A DNA stretch of 64,000 nt, taken from Pseudisothecium myosuroides (taxonomy: Eukaryota; Streptophyta; Bryopsida; Hypnales; Lembophyllaceae). Every line of letters begins with the position of its first letter. Position 1 is the stretch's first letter. The stretch is from the NCBI GenBank assembly GCA_951799445.1, contig OX637293.1, positions 16,492,001-16,556,000 on the forward strand. Reading direction: 5' to 3'. The notes below the pieces were generated by a model. The model was given only the letters and a program-made list of their open reading frames with translations, was not told the DNA's origin and did no database searches. Positions 1 to 10,297 of this stretch are shown piece after piece. A program made the position numbers and the translations under genes.

Positions 1-378
1 TTTTTGGACATTTTCAAAGATCACCAGGGGTCAATTAATTGTTGAGTGTGAGGTCGTCATTTTGTGGGCATTTAGTATATGCCTAAGCCCACGTGTGGCC
101 CTTTGTTCTTCCTCTCAAAGCTTAATCTCCTCCAATTGCAAAATATTCAAAGAAATGCAAAAAATAAGAACAAACAGTGTTGATGGACCCTATTAATCAT
201 TTCATTTGTCTTTTGAGTGATGATTGCATGGATGGAGAGGGAACTACTACTTGGAGTTGTTTTGTTGGTCTCAAATAGCAATCAAAAGCCAATTTGCAAG
301 GTCACAAAGTACAACAAGAAGATCATTTTGGGACAAAAAATTAAGGCCAACAGGAAAATCATTTTGGGACAGACGGAG
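1..378. mobile_element. Right part of a mariner/Stowaway-like element (unit 1 copy)
   Basis: This is the unit-1 counterpart of the complete 561-bp element at 17936-18496; the window starts inside it. Its right terminus is GGGACAGACGGAG (ends at 378), the complement of the plant Stowaway/mariner-type end CTCCGTCTGTCCC. It is followed by AA, probably a mutated TA target site. No transposase is visible, so it is non-autonomous. Confidence 0.6.
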
Positions 379-1208
379 AATGATTTTTCATTAGTCTTAG
401 TGGCTTCACTCTTGTAGATTTAAAAGATTGTATGGATCACGTGTCTTGTGGAACAACATGCTTCTAATATTTGGTGGTTGATTGCAAAAAACACCTATCC
501 TATTTTCCGTCACCCATTCAATACAAAAGTTATTTTATACTATAAGTATTGCAAAAATGATTGAATGAACACGAAAGTTAGAAGTAAGCTTCCTATAGCA
601 ATAGAAAATTTACTTGAATTATTTCAATTTTTTCAAAATTAATTCAATAAGTGAGATTGAATTTCAAATATATGTCATACATATGATTTTGGTGGGTTTT
701 AGTACTATTGAGTACCTATTTTGAAGAGTTGCATTGTTAAATTTGGTAGGCTAGCTCTTCTAATAGAAATACACCTTTTTCAGGAGAGGGATTTTTAAAA
801 ACATGTTCCAAGTGTATTTTACATTGGCCTAAAGTGTGCTATATTCAAGTTGATTTTATGTTGAATTAAAAATGGCTATTTAGTTCTAACTTTGATCTTC
901 TTTCTTTGCTCTTATTGACAACAATGGTCACTTTTAAAATAAAATTTTCAAGTGCATTTTCTAGTTTTTTAAAATAGAAATGTCGAAGTCTCATTTTCTA
1001 GCCTAAATTGTAACCCATGGTTCAAAATAGTACTTCAGGATACACAAAAAAGATTCAATTATACTATTAGAGGCCTACAATGCCTCCAATCTGTTAATGT
1101 GAACTATTTTTTATGGTGAATTAAGTATTGCCAATGATATATTAATGAACATCACAAGTTGTCAAAACAATAAATTGGAAATCTAACTGACCATCCAGAT
1201 TTCATATT

Positions 1209-1336
1209 CAACTTCCTCTTTCCTCAGCCCTGACCAAGTTGCTGGAATCAACAAGTTAGTTTTGGTGTGGTAGCTTCTTCTTTCCTCAACCCAAACCAAG
1301 TTGTTGGAATCAACAAGTCAATTTTGGTGTGGCAGT
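1209..1336. repeat. Two-copy tandem duplication (about 64 bp) unique to unit 1
   Basis: The segment TTTCCTCAGCCC...CAAGTTG-TGGAATCAACAAGT...TTTTGGTGTGG occurs twice in a row. Unit 2 (about 19335-19395) has it once, so the duplication arose in unit 1 after the units separated. Confidence 0.7.
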
Positions 1337-2057
1337 TTTTTCTATTTTCCAAAATTAGGACATTGTCACTCTAGAATTGAATTCTTCATAGGGGGAATTG
1401 TGAAACTTCTTTGGAGATGTTTGTTGAAGGAAAGATGTGCATATTGATGTTCCCTACATATCTCCACAATTGAATTAAAAAAATTCACCATTAATTGTTT
1501 TCAATAAAATACTATGTAAAACCATGAAAATTGACTTTAAAAATTTACCAAAAATGGAGTTTTGCTTTTTTGAAGTTGAAATTTGATATTCATGATTAGA
1601 ACTATATAGGAATGCAATGATGCAAGAATTGCATAAAAATTGTGAAAAGCAATGTTTGAAAATGGGGGCGTTTGTGTGGGAACAAAAGGGGGCGACAAGA
1701 CTTGTGTCCCCCCATTGTACAGTAGGACCGAACTGAAGGATTCAACTACAATAGTGGTATTTTTCCATCTAGGAATTTAGAGAAAATTAAGTTGTCGACT
1801 GTTTTTTCTACACTACAACATTCCGAAACACATCTTTCTCCTTATTTTAATAATTTCAATCTTTTACAAAGAGCAACAAGCACTTACTGCACACCTTCTT
1901 CCAAGTGTTTGGGAAAAGTTGGGGAATCTACATGATTGAGCAAGTTGACGAAGAGGTACACATTAGAAAAAAATCCACCCCTTGGGTGGGTCCTTCCCTT
2001 TGCAAAGGGGCTGTGAATTCCCCGCAATGGAACTTAGAGTCCCTTTTAGGGACAATG

Positions 2058-2089
2058 GCCACTATTCATCATCAATGATGAATAGTGGC
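2058..2089. repeat. Near-perfect 32-bp palindrome
   Basis: Arms GCCACTATTCATCAT and ATGATGAATAGTGGC are separated by CA. The same palindrome, extended to 36 bp, is at 20115-20150. It sits just before the AT-rich simple repeat in both units. Confidence 0.85.
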
Positions 2090-2095
2090 TACAAT

Positions 2096-2230
2096 AAAAA
2101 AATATTTAAAATTTTAAAAAATATAATAAAATAATAAAATAATAATAATAATAATAAAATAATAATAATAAAAATAATAATAAAAATAATAATAAAAATA
2201 ATAATAAAAATAATAATATAATAATAATTC
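2096..2230. repeat. AAT/AAAAT simple-sequence repeat
   Basis: Repeated AATAATAAT and AAAATAATAAT units. The equivalent place in unit 2 (20156-20320) holds AAAAAT-type repeats, so it has diverged by slippage. Confidence 0.85.
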
Positions 2231-3274
2231 AGGCTGACGAAGATAATTTCGGCCACATCAAATTTGGGAATTTTAAAATTTCATATTTAGTTTAATATTA
2301 ATATTTTTAATATTTCCAAAATTTTACGGAGTATTATTTAATTGTTCCGCACAGATCAAACCCTCCAATTCGCTGGACGAAAGAAATTTTAAAAAATAAA
2401 TATAAAAAATAAAAAAAAACTTCTTTTTTTTTCAATATTTTTTTTTCGTTCTTTCAGCCAGGCGTTCCTTGCTGTCCAAGAACTCACGGCCCTCCACAGG
2501 GCTCATATTGGATTTTATTTGTGGTTTAGTTGAGAGTTTGAGCTAGTCAAACTCCTTCCCTCCGGAGTCAAGCCAATGTTGTGCAGACTTGTGGCTGTTG
2601 ATTGATAAAGAAAAACTTGCTAGGTTACTTTGTACTCTAATTTGAAAATTTAAATAATTTTTTTAATTAAACTATTTATAGCTATTCAAACCTTGGACAT
2701 GCAACTATGAAAGATTGATTTTATAAATACAGTATAGAATGATTCCATAATTTGGGTTAGATTATAATGTTCCACACTAAAATATACACCTATGATGAAA
2801 ATTTCAAGATTTTCAAGCATATATTGAGTATTTGATATGAATTTTCTTCTATAATACTTTAAAAAATCACAATAATTTCAAATTCTCACAAAAAAATTTG
2901 AAAATTTGAAATCTGAGTTCACAGTAACCACAAGGGTACTTGCTGGCAACTTGTTAACTTTTCTGAATTTGCTATCACGCTATCCTTTAGATTCGTCGGT
3001 AAGCGTGGAAGGAGGAGAGAGAGTTCTACCGATATTGGTGAAGAATACATTGGAGAAGGAGCATAAAAGTGGTTTCTATATTTTGACCCTGTTGACTCTT
3101 GTCACCCACCGATACATATAAGGAGGCCCTAAAGAATAAGTTACACATGCTCCCGGCTACTGCGAACTGTTTTTTTTTTTATTTCTGAAACAAATGAAAC
3201 TGCGAACTGTTTGAAGTCGATTGCCAGCTGCTTCTGTATGCACGTGCCCGCTTGCAATTGATCACTTCCTGTCG

Positions 3275-3615
3275 AGAAGAGATATTACGCTTGTGGTCTT
3301 GTATTGAATGCATGCAGTTCTAGTACTTAGACAAGTACGTCTCTTAGTACAGTATGGAAATTATGCTAGGTAGTTTGATCTTTTGGTCTTTCGCTCAACA
3401 CGAATGAGCAAGAGTGAACGTTGATGGTGTCAGTGGAAACTAGATACTGTGAAGTTCAACTTAGATGGTGTCAGTACTATGCATGCCAGAGGCTAGATTT
3501 TTGCTGCTTTGAAATTGTCCTTACAGGGAATATCATTTGGCCGTGTGTCTTACTTTAGCTACCCTGGCCTCTGTTGCCCCTTTTTGGAATTTGCAACAGA
3601 GCGCTGTGAGCCAAA
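3275..3615 (+). promoter_or_regulatory. Conserved region immediately upstream of receptor copy A
   Basis: This block is conserved before all three receptor start codons (21374-21714 for B, about 57640-57955 for C), although sequence farther upstream of C has diverged. It includes TTTGGTC-TTCGCTCAACACGAA and two imperfect copies of GATGGTGTCAGT. It probably holds the 5' UTR and proximal promoter; this is inferred from conservation only and no specific factor site is claimed. Confidence 0.4.
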
Positions 3616-4237
3616 ATGGGTGCGCGGGATGTGAAGCGCCGATTTCTGTTTGGGGGTCTTTTTGTCCTTCTGCTATTCCTCGAGACTGGCAGTTTTGTTA
3701 AAGGGGAAAATTACACATACTTTTATGATCCTTTTGAACGTACGTCTCCAGAACTTGAAAATTGGAGTTGATTCTTTTGAAGTGGCCTGGTTTGGTCTTG
3801 GGATGGGATGGCCATGCCAGTGATACTTACTGCCGAGTTTTTGGCTGTTTCCAGTACTGACTAGCATCAATCTTTCTTCTGCATCATTCCCAAAGTTCGA
3901 TTCAGCAAGTTGGTTGTTCATCTATGGGCCTTCACTGCTGAAATTTCTTTTTCTCTGAAATTTGTAGAGGATGCGCTTCACGCAGTCTGGGAAGCATGGC
4001 AGAATACCCCGGATAAGGGAAGTAACCTGGCAGGCTGGAATTCTCTGAAAAACGAATATTGCGAGTATGTGGATCCAAATTCGATCACGCCCAGTTGGCA
4101 AGGAGTGCAGTGCAGTACTGTAACAACACTGATGATAATTGCATAGTGATGGGAGTTTACATAACTGACTTGTAAGCATTCTAACTACTATTCTTTCTCA
4201 AAAATCGATGTAGTTGGGTTTGTATGCATCCTCTTAA

Positions 4238-5824
4238 CCCCAGAATGACCCTGGAATTTCCTGAGCTTCTAGAAATTTGCTCTAAATTGAACAAAAAGCC
4301 AACATTTTGATAAGTTGTATCAATTCTTTTTGAATTGTAACCGTATGAAATCAAATTAGACATGTTAGAGATCACATTAAAAAAAGAAAACACAACAATA
4401 TCTCTTACGGATTGAAAGATTATAATGTTTGATCGTGAGGGTGTTAACCCCTAAAGGACCGACGCCTTTTTTCTGCCTAAAAACAGTGAAAACTGCCATT
4501 TCTATAGCAAACAGTAAAAAAAATTGAAAAATGTTTTTTTTGCAAATCTAACCGTAGGATCTTACACCTAACTAGTGTGAAAATGTGTGGAAAAAATTTC
4601 AGAATTTTTGACCGCATAGATTGCAAGATATCTGCGTTTAAAGTGAAAAAAACAAGGTTTTCAGCACATTGCGGGACTAGATTTTTTGACTTTAAACATT
4701 TTTAATTTAAAATTTTTGCACTACAGAGTTTTGAGCTTTAAATCTTTATAGAGGAGAATTGAGTTGAGAGTCTAGGGAAAAAAAAGAAATTCAAAAAAAC
4801 TTAATTATCATTCTTAAAAAAATTGTTAAGTAGAAGTAAGTACGAGATAGAAGGAAAATCTAAAATATTAATATCTCTTAGATGGAATTAAAATTCACTA
4901 ATCCCAATGGTGAGATTGTTCTAGCAACTAAACTAAACCATGCAAAAAAAAAAAAAATTGAAAAATTTGAAAGATTGCATTCAGAAATGAATCTTACAAG
5001 TGTTTTTTTTCAAGAAGATGCTCTAACTGCCCGAAAAACAAGAATGTCCATAATTTTCTCATAACATATCCAAATGAAATGAATCAAACCTTTCCGGATA
5101 GACAAAAATATAATCTATGAGAAAAAAAATATTAAAAAAAAATAATAAAATTTTTGTCTATTTTTTTTTTGCTGCCCGAGCTAGCCGCCGTCCCTTGTTT
5201 TGAGCTTATTTGGTCATAACTTTTTTTCCCGGGCACCAATTGTGAAAAAAATTATATTCCCACAAAGCTTATCAGTTTTTCTATCTCAAGAAAAAGTTTC
5301 AAAAAATCACAAGAAAATTTCAGCCCGTAGGTACCTGCCCGAAAACGCATTTGTCCCCCGAAGGGACAACGGTCCTTTAGGGGTTAAAACTGTGAAAGTG
5401 ATTTGAAGCCTTTCAATCCTCTTTTCACGTGTCAAATCTAAAATGTTGGTCACCAAAAAAATATGAGGTTAAAGGACCTAACGTGTATAACCCCAATCAA
5501 GTTATGACTTCTCAAATTCTACTCTACAATTTATTTAAATGAATTTCTAATGTGATTTTTTCTCAAAGACCTAGTGTATTTGAGGCTCATTCCCAAGAGC
5601 CCTCAACACCACAAAAGTCAAGATTGCAATGGACACCCGTGCACAAAATCTTGAATAGAAAAAACATAATGAATCATTTTCAAAATCAGATTTTTGAAGC
5701 TAAAACTAAACTTCATAAAGAGTTTTTCAAAAATATAAACTACTTAAAATAGTAATTTTATAAGGTTTTATTTAACTTGAAAAATTGGTTGAGGACACAT
5801 TCTGTCCTCAGGGTCATTCTGGGG
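4238..5824. mobile_element. TTAA-flanked (piggyBac-like) element in copy A intron 2, host of a nested element
   Basis: TTAA at 4234-4237 and 5825-5828 bracket ends CCCCAGAATGACCCTG and CAGGGTCATTCTGGGG, which are exact complements. Total length is 1587 bp; without the nested insertion (4448-5383 plus one TTAA) it is 647 bp, matching the un-nested relative at 52297-52939 (643 bp). Copy C lacks it: its intron runs GCATCCTCTCAAGTCTG at the matching place. It has no transposase gene. The piggyBac assignment rests on the TTAA duplication and CCC-starting ends. Confidence 0.8.
4448..5383. mobile_element. TTAA-flanked (piggyBac-like) element nested in copy A
   Basis: A 936-bp element with ends CCCCTAAAGGACCG and CGGTCCTTTAGGGG, flanked by TTAA at 4444-4447 and 5384-5387. 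The empty site is seen in copy B near 22545 (GTGTTAAAACTGTG), which shows exactly one TTAA. Short open frames inside have no recognisable transposase. Relatives are 22635-23567 (opposite orientation) and 44369-45289. Confidence 0.9.
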
Positions 5825-5839
5825 TTAAGACAACAGTAA

Positions 5840-5986
5840 ACGTCAATTTCTTTAAATTGGCGGAATTCCTTTACTTTTGCACCTTTCAGAACACCTGTTT
5901 GAAAACATAAATCCATACCTCTCATGATGTACACGTATGTCCCAACTTATTGCGCCGGAATTGCGCCACTTTAACAAAATTGACGT
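5840..5986. mobile_element. 147-bp foldback MITE, copy A intron 2
   Basis: The left end ACGTCAATTTCTTTAAATTG and the complement of the right end, ACGTCAATTTTGTTAAAGTG, pair over about 30 bases. It is present at the same place in copies B (23939-24085) and C (58621-58767) with the same length, so it predates the array. Its family is unknown. Confidence 0.75.
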
Positions 5987-6616
5987 TGGTACCAGTAATG
6001 AAGTAGAGAATCCTCATGACATTGAACATCCTGAACTTAGTGGCCCGGTGCTGTTCGGTCTTTTCTAGAATGGAACTTTGCTGCAAATTCTTCAGTCTAC
6101 TGTATTCTCGAAAGACACTCCAAATAGTTGTCAAGGTACTCCTAATGGCTAACAGAGATATTGTGTTCATAATGGAATGTCAATGGACAGGGTTTTATCT
6201 AATGCATCCATTGTGGGGATTTTGCCACCGGAGATTGGAAACTTGTATAATCTCTTAAACTTGTAAGTTCACTTATCTACCACATAATTTAGGATTTCCT
6301 TCCAAGTTCAGCCAAATCAATTTCACGTTTTGGGTAACTTGACATGTCAAGCTAAACACTTGGGGGGGACGGGGGAGGGACGTACTTACCCTCAATTTTC
6401 ACCCTCACCTGGGGCAGGATTGTGTGAAAGGGCCCAGGTCTCAGAAACATCTTTGGTTCTGGCAACAACCAAAATCATAGTCTCAAGTGAAAATTATGAG
6501 ATATTTCTAAGATGAAAATGACTTGCAAGTTTGACCATTGGTCAAATTCGTTGTATAGGCGACATAATTGAAAGTGCCAAAATTGTGTCATTCAGCTGCA
6601 GAAAGCTCTCAAAATT

Positions 6617-6774
6617 GTCAATTTCGTTAAATTCGTTGCGGTCCTGGAAGCCAAAAATTGTGATCTTCATCTACAGAACTCCAAAAATAAGGACGGTATA
6701 GATTTGCTTTTCAGGTAGCACTCCCTAAAAAGTGCCAAAGTCGTGAAATTCCGCTTATTTAACGAAATTGAGGT
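6617..6774. mobile_element. Related foldback MITE in copy A intron 3
   Basis: The left end GTCAATTTCGTTAAATTCG and right end TTTAACGAAATTGAGG are inverted relatives of the 147-bp family. It is shared with copy B (about 24713-24871) and, diverged, with copy C (about 59380-59535). The TTAA element at 6780 inserted directly beside its right end. Confidence 0.55.
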
Positions 6775-6779
6775 TTAAC

Positions 6780-9700
6780 CCCTAAAGGACTTGATCCATT
6801 GTGAAACGGTCAACCATCATGTCTGAGCTAAATTTTGCCTTTTAAATCGTCTTCAAACAACAATTTTATATTTTCATTACTTGAAACTATGAGCGGCGTA
6901 TCATTGAGGAAATTTTCAATTTGTTTCATGAAAAATTGTAATTGTTATCATTTTTTTTGCAAAAATTGAACATAAATAAGTTAAAATAGCAAAAGAAATC
7001 CAAACTATTACTTGAAATTTTCTCAAGAGGTATAGGTAGCATTGGAGATTAGCGTGAATTTTTTTCAATTGGTTATTTTATTTTTTACACCCAAAACAAC
7101 CACAACAAAGACCTTGAAGTCAAATTCAACTATCAAACCAAGTTTACCCTTTTATTTAATTGCTGTATAAAATTTTCATATATTTTTTATTGGTAGACAC
7201 ATTCATTTTCTACAAATGATGTTTTTTTCAATAAATTTGATGGAAAAATCAAATTATTGTGATTTTTTAAATTTAAAGGTAGAAATAAAATTATATCAAT
7301 TAGAATAAATATTAAATTAATCTGTAATTATTATCATAAATGAAAGATAGAATGAAAAACATAATTTTGTAGTCTAAAGGTAAAATACATTTTAAGAATA
7401 GAAAATATGAATGAAAATTTACCAATCTATGTTATTTGGATTCTAACACTTAGAGCTTTCAATTGCAATAATTCTTCCAATTTGTGACATTTTTCAAAAT
7501 TTTCAAATCACTACAAGAAAATGGGTACTTTTGTGACTGCAGAGGAATGACTGCATGTCTGGTTTCACTAGAAAATGACTGCAATTCTCTAATTGCACCA
7601 TCTGTGAAACCAAAATCCGTCCCCAGTCATTTTGGAGTCGGCACAGCGACTACGGGATGAACAGTCGACAGAAAAGGGCCGCAGGAGCGATGTTCTCGTT
7701 CACTGCGCCGTCAACTTATTGGCGGGAAAAGGGATAAATCCAACGTGGCCGGCAAAGTCATTTCTGAGTCATTTTTCTGTCATAAATTTGACTGAGCTTC
7801 ACTTTTGAGCAACTCAAGAATGACTATTGAATGACTAGCACGACTCCTTTAGAGACCTTAGTTAGTTTCACGGTTTGGACCTCTGCCCGTACTGACACGG
7901 GTAGGTAGTCTTTCAAATTTTACAGACTGAGAAAAGAAATGGAAAACTTTTAATTTATACAAAGCTGTTCTTATCCAATACACCACACCGCACTACGATT
8001 TCAAAATCAACTAGAGTCGTTCTATACTACAAAATGACTACACCAATTGATACAATTTTGGACATTGAACTGCTGAGACAATTCTGACGTGTGGGGTCGC
8101 ATACATTGCAACTGCGCCACCTCTACGCTATTACTGGGAAATGACTGTAAGCGACTCTGAAAGGACTTATTACAAACTAATAAATTACTATGTGGTCACT
8201 ACTCTAATTCTTAGCCTCTAATACTACAACAATGACGACTTAATATCCTTCTTAAGCTGATAAGTTCTCTTCCACTGACAATTTGATAGTCCCGACTAGA
8301 TAAACTACCTCCGCTGTAATAAGCATCCATTGAGGAGCGGTCACCCCTACAATCTCTACAGTAGTATTAATAAAGATGTCCTTTGTGTCTTAGCAAATGA
8401 CTGCCAGTTAACTACTTATAATAATCTAGAAGTGATGGGCTAATGATTGCTTGCTATCCTCATTTCCAAATGTAGAACTATTGGATCTCCCTATTAGAAT
8501 CACGTTTATCATGCATTTTCTGACCATTGCTATGTTCTTGCACTTATTAAGGGCACCCCGGGCATCTACAGCAGCACCTATTGAAAAGAATTCCCACAAT
8601 GAAGCCTAATATGCCTCCTATACTAATAGGTTCTCCTTTGCCGATAATTCAATGGCGTCTACCACTCCTCCATGGTTTACTTCCTAGATGCAACTACTCC
8701 GTTGATTTTAAGCAACCCCGGGGACAAGGAGGACAAGGCTCACAAGCATTACAGTACTTTGAGGGGACTCTTTGAACGCTACTTTGTACATTACAATCCT
8801 ATGACTTCAATATGATTTCGTCATAGTCATTTAAAAGTCGCGGTGAAAGATTGTACTGCGTAAACGACTCAAAAATGACTAACAAATGACTTCTACACTA
8901 TTGGCAACCGGACAATCAGCCTGGCATTTTCGCAGACTGCACATTCAACAATTCTGGAAGACTGTTGACATCATGGATAGTCATCATCACACTTTCCTTG
9001 CATGAAGTGAGGAGTCCTAGAACAACTATATATGTCTATGTTTTGGGGAAGTCAAATAGGTGATCCTAAATCCCTAATCCTCTTCATGTGTCAATCATTT
9101 TCAATCCATTTAGCAAATTTGTCTATAACTTTTGATTTGAGGCTCAAAATGTAAAATGGATTTTTGGAGATGAAAGTAAGATTGATTTTCTAACTTTTAT
9201 TAGTTCAAATTTTTTTGGAAAAAATTAATCTACTATACCTCAATAAGGTCTAAAATATTATTTGTAACACAATTCCTGCATTTTCAATATCCCACATGGT
9301 TTGTCTTGCCTACTACTACCCCACTTCTATAAAAGGCTTGTCATTTTATCTCTTCATACTTACACACTAAGCCATGCAAGTCATGCAAAATATAAGTATG
9401 TTGTACGGTGTATTGTATAATGTATATGGTGTATTGTATATGTGATGTATTATATTTGGTATATTGTATATGGTGTATTGTATTTGGTATATTGTATATG
9501 GTGTATTGCTATGGAACTTTGAATGTATCCATATGTGACTATAGAATGACTAGTTTCCTTCTATTTGTCATTATATTCCTTTTTGTACACAATGCATTGC
9601 CGCAAATTTAAAATGTTTCCAAAAAATGAATTACCCTGTCTTTGGAAAGTATACTAAACCCTAAATCTATGTCACTTCAAAACAACTACATGCGTCACTT

Positions 9701-10297
9701 AAAAATGACTGGACAGTCTTAAAAGTACATCCTACAAATGACTGCAGAATGACTGGACACGTGTCAAAGTGTCATTCGTCCGTTGAAGATAAAATCGAAA
9801 TAAATGACTGGACACGTGTCATTCCCGCATTGGTCGACACAACTCCCCCATGACTGCAAAATGACTGCAGAATGACTCACGCAAAGGTCCACGTCAACAG
9901 CGGCCGACCAAATTTTTCAAAAAATGGGCAACTGCCCGACCTTTCCCGAAAATTTTGTCCCCAGAACTCAGTGCAACGTAGACCCTCCCATCCGTTCTTC
10001 ATCCAAGGCCCCATTCGTTGGTGATATTAGAGCTGCAGTCATTAAAAGAATGACTTGTCCACTATGACTGCAGGGCCTGGAGTCGCGGTGGAGTCAATTA
10101 TGTCCGGAATGATTGCAAAACTGTCATTTATCGCAGTCATTTATACCCCTGTTTTTTTGTAGTGAATGGAGTAGAAACAAAACTTGTCAAGCTCCATTTT
10201 CTAAGTTTAAAAGACATACCAAAAATGAATGTTTTGAAAGTTACAATCAGGGTTGACCAAGGCGCATCCACTTTTTGGATGCACGGTCCTTAAAGGG
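6780..10297. mobile_element. TTAA-flanked (piggyBac-like) element in copy A intron 3, split by a CACTA element
   Basis: TTAA at 6776-6779 and 10298-10301; left end CCCCTAAAGGAC, right end GTCCTTAAAGGG (one end base changed). Without the nested CACTA element it is about 859 bp, agreeing with 24877-25738 in copy B (862 bp). Copy C has the empty site near 59531 (GAGGTATAAAACTATG), differing by one base from the expected TTAA. The insertion therefore postdates the C split but predates the A/B duplication. Confidence 0.85.
7509..10164. mobile_element. Non-autonomous CACTA (En/Spm-type) transposon, 2656 bp
   Basis: It starts CACTACAAGAAAA and ends TTTTTTTGTAGTG, with a 3-bp AAT duplication at 7506-7508 and 10165-10167. 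Copy B shows the exact empty site near 25610 (TTTTCAAATGGAGTAG). Both ends are rich in short AATGACTGCA-type repeats, as expected of CACTA subterminal transposase-binding repeats. No transposase was found; the longest open frames are about 65 codons and unconvincing. The interior has a TATAAAAGG motif (about 9337) and a GTGTATTGTATATG minisatellite (about 9395-9515). Confidence 0.9.

Larger units (their letters stand above)
379..3274. other. Unit 1 upstream non-coding region
   Basis: This AT-rich region is collinear with 18497-21373 upstream of copy B, and its first 900 bases with 33970-34880. At about 476 it has an end resembling the terminal-repeat family of 17147-17862 (GGTTGATTGCAAAAAACACC). 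No convincing gene is present: short open frames are not shared as proteins between the units. It contains the tandem duplication, palindrome and AAT repeat listed separately. A TATA-like CATATAAGG lies near 3115. Confidence 0.5.

Noticed and set aside
9408..9611. Open frame rich in Tyr, Cys, Ile and Val
   Set aside because: It is a translation of the GTGTATTGTATATG minisatellite inside the CACTA element.
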